DNA of 38,359 nucleotides from Bacillota bacterium (GTDB lineage Bacteria; Bacillota; Sulfobacillia; JAJZIM01): positions 1 to 38,359 of the forward strand of contig JAJZIM010000027.1 of assembly GCA_021810565.1 (NCBI GenBank), read 5' to 3'. The notes under the pieces are model-generated. The model saw only the letters and a list, made by a program, of their open reading frames with translations. It was not told the DNA's origin and did not search any database. Positions 7,069-14,748 of the stretch are shown here, piece by piece; within the stretch, counting starts at the first letter, position 1; every line of letters begins with the position of its first letter. Both the position numbers and the translations under genes were made by a program.

Positions 7069-8012
7069 CCCAGCATCCGCAGGAAGCCCAGGGCGTTGGC
7101 CCACATCGGCTCGGGCACCACCCGGTGGGGTGCCTGCCCTATGCGCAAGCGCGGGGCCAGCTCCTGCCCGCCACCGCCGGCCAGCAGCACGGTGCGCAGC
7201 TTCGGCACCATGTCCCCCATGCGGACATGCACCGTGCGGGCAATCTCGTCCGTCAGGCCGGCCAGGGGAGCGTCACGGTAGGGGGTCAGATCCACCTCGC
7301 GCCCGTGCGCCACCACCGTGGCACCGGCCAGTTCGGCCTCCCGGAAGGATACCCCGGTGTCGGCCTCCAGGCCCCGGGCCGTCGCCAGGTGCACGTCATG
7401 GATACCCTGCTCCACCGTGCCGGCCAGGTCCGCCAGCCCATGCGGCGCGCCGTCGCGGTCCACCTCCACCACCAGCCAGTCGGTGGTGCGGTATCCCACG
7501 TCCACCACCAGGTGATACCCCGGCTCACCGATGGCCCCCGCCTGGAGCGCGTGCACCGCCGCACCCACCCCCTGCGGGCATACCACCACGCGCTCGCAGG
7601 CTATACTTGCCTCCCGGCCGGCGACCCGGACGCTGGCCTGCCGCCCCCAAAGCGCCTGCCGCAGCGCCTCGCGCTGCCGCCCAAACCAGGACAGGGGCAG
7701 CCCCACGGCAAGTTCCAGGGGCGCCTGCGCGTCCAGCATGGCCGTTGCCGCCAGCACCAGGGCCAGGGTGGCCGGGTCGGCCGCCTTGTCCTGGGTCCAG
7801 TTGTGCGTGGCCAGCCGGCTGGCCGCCTCGCCCATCAGGTACTTCTCTTCCCGACCGGTCTCCCGCACCACCACCCAATGCACGCCGTTCCCCAGGGGGC
7901 CTAGGTCCAGGCCAGCGGGTTCAGGCGCCAGAAGCGCCGGGAACATCTCCCGGCGCCCGTCGCTTGCCACCGCCTTGACCCAGCCGTGCCCCACATCCAC
8001 CGCTACTCTCAC
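7062..8012 (-). CDS. parM: ParM/StbA-like actin-family segregation ATPase
   Basis: The GTG at 8012 has AGGAGG nine bases upstream; the product is 316 aa. The N-terminus RVAVDVGHGWVKAV is the phosphate-1 motif of actin-like ATPases (DxGxG). The middle contains the second phosphate loop, LVVDVGYRTTDWLVVE, and the C-terminal LRTVLLAGGGGQ matches the adenosine motif. Size and motif order fit plasmid-type ParM/Alp proteins rather than MreB or FtsA. It would polymerise with ATP and push plasmid copies apart through an adaptor bound to centromere DNA. The candidate adaptor and centromere lie just downstream. It shows the element has, or had, a stable extrachromosomal phase. Confidence 0.85.
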   Translation of the reverse strand: MRVAVDVGHGWVKAVASDGRREMFPALLAPEPAGLDLGPLGNGVHWVVVRETGREEKYLMGEAASRLATHNWTQDKAADPATLALVLAATAMLDAQAPLELAVGLPLSWFGRQREALRQALWGRQASVRVAGREASIACERVVVCPQGVGAAVHALQAGAIGEPGYHLVVDVGYRTTDWLVVEVDRDGAPHGLADLAGTVEQGIHDVHLATARGLEADTGVSFREAELAGATVVAHGREVDLTPYRDAPLAGLTDEIARTVHVRMGDMVPKLRTVLLAGGGGQELAPRLRIGQAPHRVVPEPMWANALGFLRMLGC

Positions 8013-8034
8013 CCTACAGCTCCTCCTTTCCGTC

Positions 8035-8262
8035 TCAGCGCGTGCGGGGAATCCCCGAACGTTCCTCCAGCCGCGCCACCCGCCGCTCCAGCTCCTCGCT
8101 GCCCCGGGCCATCATGGCGGCCAGCAGTTGCCGCACTTCTGGGCTCGTCTCCAGGGCAGCCACCATCTCGCGTATGTTCCACTGCACCACCACGCCGCCG
8201 CGCTCCTCGGCCTTGCGCCCCCGCTCCCGGTCGGCGCGGCCGACGGGCTGTCTGCTGCGCAT
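8035..8262 (-). CDS. Small coiled-coil protein upstream of parM
   Basis: A 75-aa product begins at the ATG at 8262, eight bases after GAGGTG; upstream in-frame starts lack a site. The N-terminal third is basic (RSRQPVGRADRERGRKAEER). The rest forms two helices, ending in a charged heptad-like segment (EELERRVARLEERSG). No family is recognised. It sits 22 bp before parM on the same strand and may be a regulator or partner of the partition system. Confidence 0.6.
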   Translation of the reverse strand: MRSRQPVGRADRERGRKAEERGGVVVQWNIREMVAALETSPEVRQLLAAMMARGSEELERRVARLEERSGIPRTR

Positions 8263-8281
8263 TTCAACACCACCTCGCTTC

Positions 8282-9346
8282 TCAAACTCCAAGGAGCTTC
8301 CCCGGGGCCACTCCATCAGTCGTCACCGCGTCCACCCGCCAGCCCAGAGCCCTGGTGCGCGTCAGGACCACGGTGAACGTGGCCGGCGCACCGGACATGA
8401 GCGGCTTGCCCCCGACACCCAGCACCTCCAGGTCGGCCTGGACGGTGGCGGTGGCTCCGCGTACCCCCTCGTGCGTGAGCCGGATGGTGCCCTTGGTGAC
8501 CGTAGCCTCCGAGACGCCCCGGAGGAGCGGGAACGACCTGGCCGCCCAGCCGCTGTAGTCGGCGGGCTTCCCCGGATAGTCCAGCAGGGCCACCAACGTG
8601 CGGGCATGTCCTCCCGCCAGGAGGCGCACCGCTGTGGCGGCCGTGACTGCCGAACTGTTGGGGTTTTGCCACGCGGCGGACTTGGCCGTGGCCGTGCCTG
8701 CGCCAGCTGCCGCGGTCGGCGGCAGCTTGCCTTCCGGGGACAGGGGCTCGGCGGCCGGCTTGGCAAGCACCGTCACGGTGGTCTTCGGCTTGGTCTTGTG
8801 CCGTTGGGGCTTGGCCTTGGCAGCCGCCGCGTGGCGCACGGGCAGATGCAGGTGCAGCTGCCCGCTGCAGTACGCCAGGGCGCCTCCGCCGGCCAGAAGG
8901 GCCACGCCCAGGGCCACGGCCACCCACCGCAGAGCCTTCCGCCCCCTCCGGGGCGGCTTGGCCCCCAGGGCGGGGGCGCCCCCCACTTCCCCGTGGTGCC
9001 ACCTGGCGGCATCGGCGTAGGTGGCCCGCCGGGCCAGCACCTCCTTCAGTCGCGCCGTCTCCGGGGCTATGTCGTACACCCCCAGGCTGACCACCGCTGC
9101 CAGCACCGGGTCCCCGGGCCGGGTATCCGCCGGGTGGCTTACGAGCGCCCGCGCTTGGGGGTGGGCCACCCGGAACCGGCGTAGCTCATCCAGCTTCCCG
9201 GGCTGCCGGAGCATTCCCGCGTCTACCAGCAGCACGTCCACGGCCGCCTGGGTGTTGTCCAGGCCGTCATCAGCCACCACGTGGCCGGCGGTGGCCACTT
9301 GGTCCAGCCAGGGGTGGCCCTGGGGCAGGAGCGTCGTCACCAGCAT
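8282..9346 (-). CDS. Receiver-like domain + TM + periplasmic-type domain, VirB8/TcpC-like?
   Basis: The ATG at 9346 follows GGAGGTG by about ten bases; 354 aa. Residues 1-110 alternate strand and helix, with VDVLLVDAGML and QARALVSHPADTR, like the pseudo-receiver domain of CpaE-type proteins. No clear phosphoryl-acceptor set is seen. A basic stretch (KPPRRGRKALRW) and one transmembrane helix (about 140-162, VAVALGVALLAGGGALAY) follow. Next comes an Ala/Lys/Pro linker and an exported C-terminal domain (about 235-350) with alternating strands (ATATVQADLEVLGV, ATFTVVLTRTRALGWRV). That tail is compatible with the NTF2-like VirB8/TcpC fold of conjugation machines. I infer a T4SS scaffold protein linked to a cytoplasmic sensory-type domain. 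Confidence 0.55.
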   Translation of the reverse strand: MLVTTLLPQGHPWLDQVATAGHVVADDGLDNTQAAVDVLLVDAGMLRQPGKLDELRRFRVAHPQARALVSHPADTRPGDPVLAAVVSLGVYDIAPETARLKEVLARRATYADAARWHHGEVGGAPALGAKPPRRGRKALRWVAVALGVALLAGGGALAYCSGQLHLHLPVRHAAAAKAKPQRHKTKPKTTVTVLAKPAAEPLSPEGKLPPTAAAGAGTATAKSAAWQNPNSSAVTAATAVRLLAGGHARTLVALLDYPGKPADYSGWAARSFPLLRGVSEATVTKGTIRLTHEGVRGATATVQADLEVLGVGGKPLMSGAPATFTVVLTRTRALGWRVDAVTTDGVAPGKLLGV

Positions 9347-9497
9347 GTCGTTGTTTCACCTCCCTGCGTTTCGAGGCCTGGTTGGCGCATTCCCCGCTCA
9401 CCTCGTAGCCGTTGGCCTGCGCGAATTCCCGCCACGTCGTTTCGACCTCCTTATTCACCTCCGGGGAAGGGTATATTATCCTACCTGCTCGCACCAT
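9270..9497 (-). CDS. Small hypothetical protein overlapping the next gene
   Basis: A strong AGGAGG with a seven-base spacer precedes the ATG at 9497, and the N-terminal half (VRAGRIIYPSPEVNKEVETT) is protein-like. The 75-aa frame overlaps the start of the receiver-like gene by 77 bases, and its tail is of low complexity (DDAPAPGPPLAGP), typical of a frame read inside another gene. Its stop may therefore be fortuitous. No family is recognised. Confidence 0.45.
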   Translation of the reverse strand: MVRAGRIIYPSPEVNKEVETTWREFAQANGYEVSGECANQASKRREVKQRHAGDDAPAPGPPLAGPSGHRRPRGG

Positions 9498-9672
9498 TTC
9501 GCGCCTCCTGGGTATGTCCAAAATTCTGCAGGAGCCGCCCTAGCGTGGCCCTTCCTATGCCCATCGCCGCGGCTGCCCGCCGTTTGGACAGCCTGCCTGC
9601 CTCGATCTCCCTCCTGGCCGCCGCCAACTCCGCCGTGGCAACCTCCACTCTGGGCCGTCCGCGTTTCGCCAC
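9481..9672 (-). CDS. Small resolvase-type helix-turn-helix protein
   Basis: The GTG at 9672 has AGGAGG nine bases upstream; an upstream in-frame ATG lacks a site. The 63-aa product contains GRPRVEV, then helices ending in GRLSKRRAAAAMGIGRATLGRLL. This is the Hin/resolvase-type C-terminal HTH (HTH_7): the GRP lead-in is followed by a paired helix with the A..MGI..ATL recognition helix. Alone, without a recombinase catalytic domain, it probably acts as a transcription factor of the transfer operon. It overlaps the next small gene by 17 bases. Confidence 0.72.
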   Translation of the reverse strand: MAKRGRPRVEVATAELAAARREIEAGRLSKRRAAAAMGIGRATLGRLLQNFGHTQEARNGASR

Positions 9673-9789
9673 TTTGATCCACCTCCTCTGGTGCAGGGCC
9701 GGTGACACGAATTGCCCCGGCAGCGCCCGGATCAGCGCCGGTCGGAACCGAATCGTGTTACTGCTCCGGGCCGTGCCTACAAGCGGCGC

Positions 9790-10926
9790 CTACCCGGTCT
9801 TGGCGGGCAGCACCACCACCTGGCTGGTGGCATACCGACGGTGCCATACGCATGTCGGCGGCTTGCCGCTGCACGTCTGCCATTTCCATTCCGCGGTCAT
9901 GGTGTAGGTGCCGGGCTGGGTCACCTTGATCGCCCATACCTGCTGCCCGGGCTCCACCGGCGCCCCTGGCGGGTCCTCGCTCATGGGCACCCCGCTTCCC
10001 GGGTGGGGTCCCAGCCACACCATCGTGGGCGTGCTCGCCGGCGTCCAAGAGTAGGTCACCGGCGGGCAATTGGGGGCGCAAGGCTTGTGCTGCACCGCCG
10101 GCGCCCAAAGGACCGTTTGCGGTGCTCCGGCTGGCCAGGGCAGCGCAAAGCTACCCTGGGCCATGATCCACGTCGGTGCGTTCGCATACGGCTGGCGCCA
10201 CACGTAGGCACCCCAGTGCCACCAGAGAAAGCCACCCGACTGGCCCGTGTAGTTTCCGGTGGCCCAGGCCGACACCTCCGGGCCAGCCTGGTACGCCTGG
10301 ATGTACCCCAGCACCGACGCAGCGTAGGCCAGCCCTTTGGCGGACTGGCAGGCACCGGTGTTGTAGTCCGACAAGCCATATTCCAGGTAGCCGTTGCAGG
10401 TGGCCACGTCGGCGTTTAGTTCCCGGATTCCCTCCTGGATGTTGGGCGCTGGGCTGTAGGGGCTCTTGCCCCCGAATACCCGGGCCCACTTCGGGGTGGA
10501 CGGCCAGGGCGGCGGGGTGCCGCTATTTATCTCCATTAGCCCCGCGTCCACCGTCATGGTCCGCACGTTGGGACCGAACGCCAGGTTGCACGGGATCATG
10601 CCAGCCGGCTGGCCGTTGGAACAGTTATAATCCGTGGCGGTGGCCTTGCCGCCGGATTCCTCCCCCATGTCGCCCAGCTCCACCACGTTCGGGAAGTTGC
10701 TGCCCTGGATCAGCCCCAGCCATGTGACAGGCCGTGCCTCGGCACTGCCCAGGTACGTCGCCACCCCGGGCACACCGCCGCTGAGCCACGCCACCAGTCC
10801 CACCACGAAAATCACGACGAACAGCACCAGCCCGCCCGTGACCCCCAGCACGGCCCACACCGCCTGGCCGACCCGCCGCTTGCCCTCCTGCCAAAGCAGC
10901 TCCTCCAGCATGGATCGTTCGGACAC
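9790..10926 (-). CDS. Membrane-anchored lytic transglycosylase (VirB1-like)
   Basis: The GTG at 10926 has GGAGG seven bases upstream and follows the preceding small gene directly (TAGCGTG). The 378-aa product has one N-terminal TM helix (about 30-52, LGVTGGLVLFVVIFVVGLVAW) and a large exported part. The SLT-type signature is visible: a catalytic Glu in MGEESGGKATA and the later VDAGLMEINSG, equivalent to the GLMQ-N motif. The C-terminal third is strand-rich (WAIKVTQPGTYTMTAEW) and may bind cell wall. Eight cysteines, all outside the membrane, could form disulfides. In conjugation systems such enzymes open peptidoglycan for T4SS assembly. Confidence 0.82.
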   Translation of the reverse strand: MSERSMLEELLWQEGKRRVGQAVWAVLGVTGGLVLFVVIFVVGLVAWLSGGVPGVATYLGSAEARPVTWLGLIQGSNFPNVVELGDMGEESGGKATATDYNCSNGQPAGMIPCNLAFGPNVRTMTVDAGLMEINSGTPPPWPSTPKWARVFGGKSPYSPAPNIQEGIRELNADVATCNGYLEYGLSDYNTGACQSAKGLAYAASVLGYIQAYQAGPEVSAWATGNYTGQSGGFLWWHWGAYVWRQPYANAPTWIMAQGSFALPWPAGAPQTVLWAPAVQHKPCAPNCPPVTYSWTPASTPTMVWLGPHPGSGVPMSEDPPGAPVEPGQQVWAIKVTQPGTYTMTAEWKWQTCSGKPPTCVWHRRYATSQVVVLPAKTG

Positions 10927-10927
10927 G

Positions 10928-11080
10928 CTATCGCCTCCTCCCCTTGCCCCGGCGGCCATACACCACCAGGGCCGCTATCCCCATGGCAAGCCAGAAGGCC
11001 GACACCCAGGGGTGTCGGCCGAAGGTCACCAGGTCGTATATCAGGTATCCCAGTCGGTACAGCAGATACAGGTGGCTCAC
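10928..11080 (-). CDS. 50-aa membrane protein in the T4SS operon
   Basis: Translating the gap between virB4 and the transglycosylase gives a 50-codon frame. It starts at a GTG (11080), nine bases after the GGAGG that lies in the end of virB4, and stops one base before the next start. The product begins MSHLYLLYRLGYLIYDL, has a TM helix (WVSAFWLAMGIAALVVY) and a basic C-terminus (GRRGKGRRR). This predicts an N-out, C-in topology by the positive-inside rule. No family is recognised; tight packing between two T4SS genes suggests a small channel component. Confidence 0.72.
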   Translation of the reverse strand: MSHLYLLYRLGYLIYDLVTFGRHPWVSAFWLAMGIAALVVYGRRGKGRRR

Positions 11081-11086
11081 CCCGCG

Positions 11087-12883
11087 TCACCTCCCGTGCA
11101 TGAGCCTCGCCTCATGCGGCATGGTGTCCACAGTGACCCATGCCCGGCTGTTGCCCGCGATCAAGAGGCCTTCGCCTACCCTGGCGCTGGCCAACTTGTC
11201 CTGTTCTGCCTCCGACAAGCTGAAGAGTTGCGCCACCGTGGGCAGGTCCTTGGCTTCCTGGCGGAGCAGCAGCCGCGTGGAGGCGTTGGCCAACACCGGC
11301 TCGCCCTCCCTGGCGACCTCCGCGTGCAGAAAGTCGATAGGGTTCTGGGTCACGACATTCAAACTACCGTTGTACTTGCGGATGCGCTTGCTCATTTTCT
11401 TGAGAAACGACAATGCTTGGGGGACCTTGGGGTCCACCAGCATCCAGGCCTCGTCCACGACGAGCAGCTTCCGCTCGCCGCGGTCTTGCCGGATGATATC
11501 CCATGCGTACCCGAGCGCGGAGAAGTACTGCGCCCGCTGCACCTGGTCCTCGGCGCCCTCCAGGTCGTGAATGTCGATAACCAGGAAGTCCACGTCCGTG
11601 GGCGGGCTCTTCGTCCCGCTCCACAGCTTCGCGTCAAGGCCAGTGGCCGCGTCCTCCAGCAGGGCGGCCAGGGTGGCCCATTCGGAGGCTCCGTCCCCGG
11701 CGGCAGCCGCCGCCTTGCAGTGGGCGTGCAGGTCCCGGATGGTGGGCCACCCGCCCGGCGGCACCCTGGCCGGGTCCGTGTCGCGCTCGATGCCCCGCTC
11801 CTGGTTCACGGCCAGGATCGCCCGCCGCAGGAGCGCCTTCTGGATGTCGCTCAACTCCGGCAAGTACAGGTTCAAGAACGTGCGCACGCGCTGGATTTGC
11901 TGCGCTATGGCGGTCTGCCCCTCCTCCTCGTCCGCGAACTCGTCCACGTCCGGGGGCAGGGGCAAGGCCTCGAACGGGTTGATGCACACCTCGCCGCCGG
12001 CGGCGTTCACCCAGGTGCCCCCCAGCGCGTGGCACAGCCGCCTGTACTCCCGCTCCGGGTCGATCACCACCACCCGGGCGCCCTGCGCCCACTCCCGGAT
12101 CATGGCCAGGGTGGTGGTGTGGCTCTTGCCCGCGCCAGAGCCGGCCAGGATGGTCCAGTTCCGGTTGGTGACGCCGCTCTCCTCCGGGGGGTTCCAGCGG
12201 TCCAGCATGACCAGCCCGCCGCCGTCGTCGTGCCCTATCAGAACGCCCCGCCCGTGGTTTATGCCGCCGCTGCTGAAGGGGAACGCCGCCGCCACCGTCT
12301 CGCTGGGCACCTGGAACGGCGCGCCGCCCCGCAGCTCTTCGGGGCAGATGCCCCACGGACCTGTGGTCAAAAGACCCGCCTCCTGGCGGAAGGCCAGGGG
12401 ACGCGCCCGCATCCCCGCCGCCGCCAGCAGCCCCTCCACCCGCTTGGCCCGGCGCTGGCCCTCCGCCTCATTGGTGGCCGTAACCAAGAGCACCACTGTG
12501 AGGGTGAATATGGCCTGCTGCTCCTGGTCGATCTTGCGAAGCAGGGTCTGCGCGTCGGCTAACTGCGCTTCCGCCCGCTGCAGAAGCAGGGCGTTGCCCC
12601 CGGCGTGCAGGGTGCCCGCCGTGCGGGAGATGGCCCGGGTGAGGCTCATGGTCAGGTTGGTGGGGTCGGTGGGACTGCCGTGCACCGCCAGGGTCACGCC
12701 CGGCAGGTTCGCCGCGTGGGCGAGCCACGCCGGTGGCACCTTGGGCGGGAAGTTTAGCACTGCGTAAGCCCGCGCCCACCGCTCGCCGAGGGCCAGGTCC
12801 CGCGGTCCGAACCGCAGGGCCTGCGGCGCAAAGATGTTGCGCAGCGCTGCCCCCGTGGGCGCCGCCGCGTTGGTCTTGCTCAT
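11087..12883 (-). CDS. virB4: VirB4/TraE-type conjugation ATPase
   Basis: The ATG at 12883 overlaps the preceding stop (TAATG) and has a GGAGGAGG upstream. The 598-aa protein carries the VirB4 N-terminal region (about 1-220) and a RecA-like motor: Walker A AGSGAGKSHTT, an acidic VVVIDPEREY segment typical of TraE/VirB4, Walker B LLVVDEAWML and the sensor TQNP. VirB4 hexamers energise pilus/channel assembly on the inner face of the membrane. The gene is in the centre of the T4SS block. Length is usual for Gram-positive homologues. Confidence 0.93.
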   Translation of the reverse strand: MSKTNAAAPTGAALRNIFAPQALRFGPRDLALGERWARAYAVLNFPPKVPPAWLAHAANLPGVTLAVHGSPTDPTNLTMSLTRAISRTAGTLHAGGNALLLQRAEAQLADAQTLLRKIDQEQQAIFTLTVVLLVTATNEAEGQRRAKRVEGLLAAAGMRARPLAFRQEAGLLTTGPWGICPEELRGGAPFQVPSETVAAAFPFSSGGINHGRGVLIGHDDGGGLVMLDRWNPPEESGVTNRNWTILAGSGAGKSHTTTLAMIREWAQGARVVVIDPEREYRRLCHALGGTWVNAAGGEVCINPFEALPLPPDVDEFADEEEGQTAIAQQIQRVRTFLNLYLPELSDIQKALLRRAILAVNQERGIERDTDPARVPPGGWPTIRDLHAHCKAAAAAGDGASEWATLAALLEDAATGLDAKLWSGTKSPPTDVDFLVIDIHDLEGAEDQVQRAQYFSALGYAWDIIRQDRGERKLLVVDEAWMLVDPKVPQALSFLKKMSKRIRKYNGSLNVVTQNPIDFLHAEVAREGEPVLANASTRLLLRQEAKDLPTVAQLFSLSEAEQDKLASARVGEGLLIAGNSRAWVTVDTMPHEARLMHGR

Positions 12884-13161
12884 TAGTGCACCTCCTCCAA
12901 CTGTCGCAAAAGCTCCTTGGTTGCCGACAGCAATAGTTCCGCGTCCACCGCCACCGCCGTGCCTCGCTCGGTCTCCCCCAGGGGCTCGCCCCAGACACCG
13001 GGCAGCACCCGCATCCTCGCCTGCGTGGTCCACTCGGTGGCCACCAGCACCACCACCTCGGTGCCGGGACCGTCCTGGTCCAGCGCCGCCCGCGCCCACC
13101 GCCACAGCGCGGCCAGCTTGTCGCGCAGGTACGCCTTGGCCTCCTCAGTCAGCGGCGGCAT
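12883..13161 (-). CDS. Conserved-context hypothetical protein upstream of virB4
   Basis: This 92-aa product starts at the ATG at 13161, preceded by GGAGGAGG, overlapping the upstream gene by 17 bases and the virB4 start by one. It has an N-terminal helix (TEEAKAYLRDKLAALWRWAR), a strand-rich centre (TEVVVLVATEWTTQARMRVL) and a C-terminal helix. No TM segment or known motif is visible. Translational coupling with virB4 suggests a cytoplasmic assembly partner; the function is unknown. Confidence 0.7.
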   Translation of the reverse strand: MPPLTEEAKAYLRDKLAALWRWARAALDQDGPGTEVVVLVATEWTTQARMRVLPGVWGEPLGETERGTAVAVDAELLLSATKELLRQLEEVH

Positions 13162-13759
13162 GTCCGCGCACCTCCTCCAGCGCCGGCGGCAGCCGGGGCA
13201 GCCCGTCGGGTACCGTCTCCTGCGCTGCGTGGTGCCCCTGGAACGTCAGGAACAAAAGCTCCCGCCAGGCCGCGTCGTCCAGCACCCATGCCCGAAGGCC
13301 CCGAGCCCGCATGAGGTCCTGGGCCAGCTGCGGCAGATGCTGGCGGTGCTCCGCCGGGGCGTCCGCACCCTGACGCACCACCAGGACGTAGTAGCGCCGC
13401 TCCGTGGCCTCCCCTCCCGTTGCCAGCCGGTGCAGCTCACCGATGTAGTCGCGCAGCACGGGCTTGCGCCGGGGGTCCGCGTCCTCCAGGAGCCGGTCCA
13501 GGGTGCCCAGGTGGGCGTCCAGGTCCACCGGTCGGTAGGTGCTCAGTATTTGCCACGGCACCTGAAGTGCGTTGACCGCCTGGTGCACCGCCGCGATGAC
13601 CGCCCGGGTTTCAGACGCGCTCTTGAGGCTAAGATTGAAGGGGGCCACTCCCACGCCCCCAACGACCGCGCCGTCGCGCCGAAAAAGAAGGCCGCCGTGC
13701 AGATCCTGCAGCGGCAGCCAGTCCTGGGCCGAGCCTCCTTGCCGTTTCGTCTTGCCCAT
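13145..13759 (-). CDS. T4SS protein resembling a detached VirB4 N-terminal domain
   Basis: A 204-aa protein starts at the ATG at 13759 (weak GAGGG site, just after the previous stop). The sequence LPLQDLHGGLLFRRDGAVVG, then a strand VAPFNLSLKS, a helix, and LQVPWQILSTYRPVD matches the opening pattern of firmicute conjugation proteins related to the VirB4/TraC N-terminal domain. No Walker motif is present, so it is not an ATPase. Position directly before virB4 supports a structural role with it. A full VirB4 N-terminus exists in the virB4 gene, so this is a separate protein, not a split fragment. Confidence 0.6.
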   Translation of the reverse strand: MGKTKRQGGSAQDWLPLQDLHGGLLFRRDGAVVGGVGVAPFNLSLKSASETRAVIAAVHQAVNALQVPWQILSTYRPVDLDAHLGTLDRLLEDADPRRKPVLRDYIGELHRLATGGEATERRYYVLVVRQGADAPAEHRQHLPQLAQDLMRARGLRAWVLDDAAWRELLFLTFQGHHAAQETVPDGLPRLPPALEEVRGHAAAD

Positions 13760-13761
13760 GT

Positions 13762-14196
13762 CTATCCCTCTTTCTCGAAGTCGTGGAAGACCACGGCTTC
13801 ACTCCCGGCCAGGATCAGCCCCGGCATGTGCATCTGCATGGCCTCCGCGGCACCGGCCAGCCTTCCCGACAGCACCGCATCCGCCACGGACGCGCGCGGG
13901 GGCGTCCCTTTCGTGGTGCGCACCGGTACGATGCTTGCCGTCGGCACTTCCGTCGTCAGTGCCACGCGCAGGACCTCCTGGATCCAGCGAACAGACCGCC
14001 GCCTGGCCGTGGCGCTGGACCGCACGAGCCCCAGGGGATGCCCGGCGGCGTCCAGCAGCAGCGCGTGCATGCCCTCGGGAACTTTGGATGCGAACTCTGT
14101 CAGCAGCGGACGCAGCCGCTCCAAATCGTCCGGGCTGCGAAACACGGTGTCATCGGCGCACGTCAACGCCTCTTCCTCCACCAGAACCATCTTCAT
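13762..14196 (-). CDS. Degenerate RadC/JAB-like protein lacking metal site
   Basis: The ATG at 14196 has GGAGG eight bases upstream; 144 aa. The core MHALLLDAAGHPLGLVRSS parallels CLAVLLLDNRHRPLGVVEV of the next RadC protein upstream, and the following helix-strand order (IQEVLRVALTTEVPTASIVPV) also corresponds. The JAMM metal motif HNHPSGD with its later Asp is absent, replaced by RTTKGTPPRASVADAV. It is therefore likely a duplicated, catalytically dead RadC-fold protein. It lies 15 bp from the intact copy in the T4SS operon. Confidence 0.6.
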   Translation of the reverse strand: MKMVLVEEEALTCADDTVFRSPDDLERLRPLLTEFASKVPEGMHALLLDAAGHPLGLVRSSATARRRSVRWIQEVLRVALTTEVPTASIVPVRTTKGTPPRASVADAVLSGRLAGAAEAMQMHMPGLILAGSEAVVFHDFEKEG

Positions 14197-14211
14197 CTTC
14201 TCCGCCTCCTC

Positions 14212-14727
14212 TTAGCGATCCAGTCCTGTCCATTGGACTGCACGTTCTCCCAGTCGGAAGGGCGTACTGCCTTGGCTGCCGGGGCTTGCCGTGCAGGCCC
14301 GCCCGTGCCCTATCACCAGGTGGTCCAGCATCTGCACTCCCAGCAGGGTCCCGGCATCGACCAAGCTCTCCGTGAGGTGCCGGTCGTCGGGGCTCGGCGT
14401 GGGGTCCCCGCTGGGATGGTTGTGGGCCACGATCACCGCCTGTGCTCCCGACACCAGCGCGGGGGTGAACACGTCCCGCGGCTGCACATGCACCATGTTC
14501 ACGTTGCCTCTGGCCACCTCCACCACCCCCAAGGGCCGGTGGCGGTTGTCCAGCAGCAACACCGCTAGGCACTCCTGGGCCTGGTCGGCCAGCAGGGGGG
14601 CCAGGAACCGCGCAGCGTCTCCCGCCCCCTTCATGATCTTGGAGTGTGGCGGCGGCAGCGAGCCCTCCCTCACCAGCCGCACTCCGTATATCGGAACTCG
14701 TCGCAGGTCGATCACCTCCCGTGTCAA
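14212..14727 (-). CDS. radC: RadC-family JAB-domain protein
   Basis: The product (up to 171 aa) has the RadC/JAB1-MPN core: ECLAVLLLDNRHRPLG with the catalytic-type Glu, then VIVAHNHPSGDPTPSPDD with the His-x-His...Ser...Asp metal set, and a C-terminal LDHLVIG strand. It lacks the helix-hairpin-helix part of full-length RadC, as is common for mobile-element copies. The start is uncertain. TTG at 14727 lacks a site, while GGGAGG lies within the first codons, so an internal start a few codons later is possible. Mobile-element RadC proteins are widespread, with no settled biochemical role. Confidence 0.87.
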   Translation of the reverse strand: MTREVIDLRRVPIYGVRLVREGSLPPPHSKIMKGAGDAARFLAPLLADQAQECLAVLLLDNRHRPLGVVEVARGNVNMVHVQPRDVFTPALVSGAQAVIVAHNHPSGDPTPSPDDRHLTESLVDAGTLLGVQMLDHLVIGHGRACTASPGSQGSTPFRLGERAVQWTGLDR

Positions 14728-14748
14728 GGCCCGGGCTTTCCCCGGGCC
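14728..14748. other. Intercistronic hairpin before radC-like gene
   Basis: GGCCCGGG (14728-14735) and CCCGGGCC (14741-14748) form a perfect 8-bp stem around CTTTC. It fills the gap between the PrgI-like gene and the radC-like start. There is no T run, so an mRNA-stabilising, processing or translation-dampening hairpin is more likely than a terminator. Confidence 0.55.

Noticed and set aside
7031-7978. Long plus-strand frames opposite parM, virD4, the relaxase and other genes
   Set aside because: They are proline/arginine/alanine-rich antisense shadows of high-GC coding sequence without ribosome sites.
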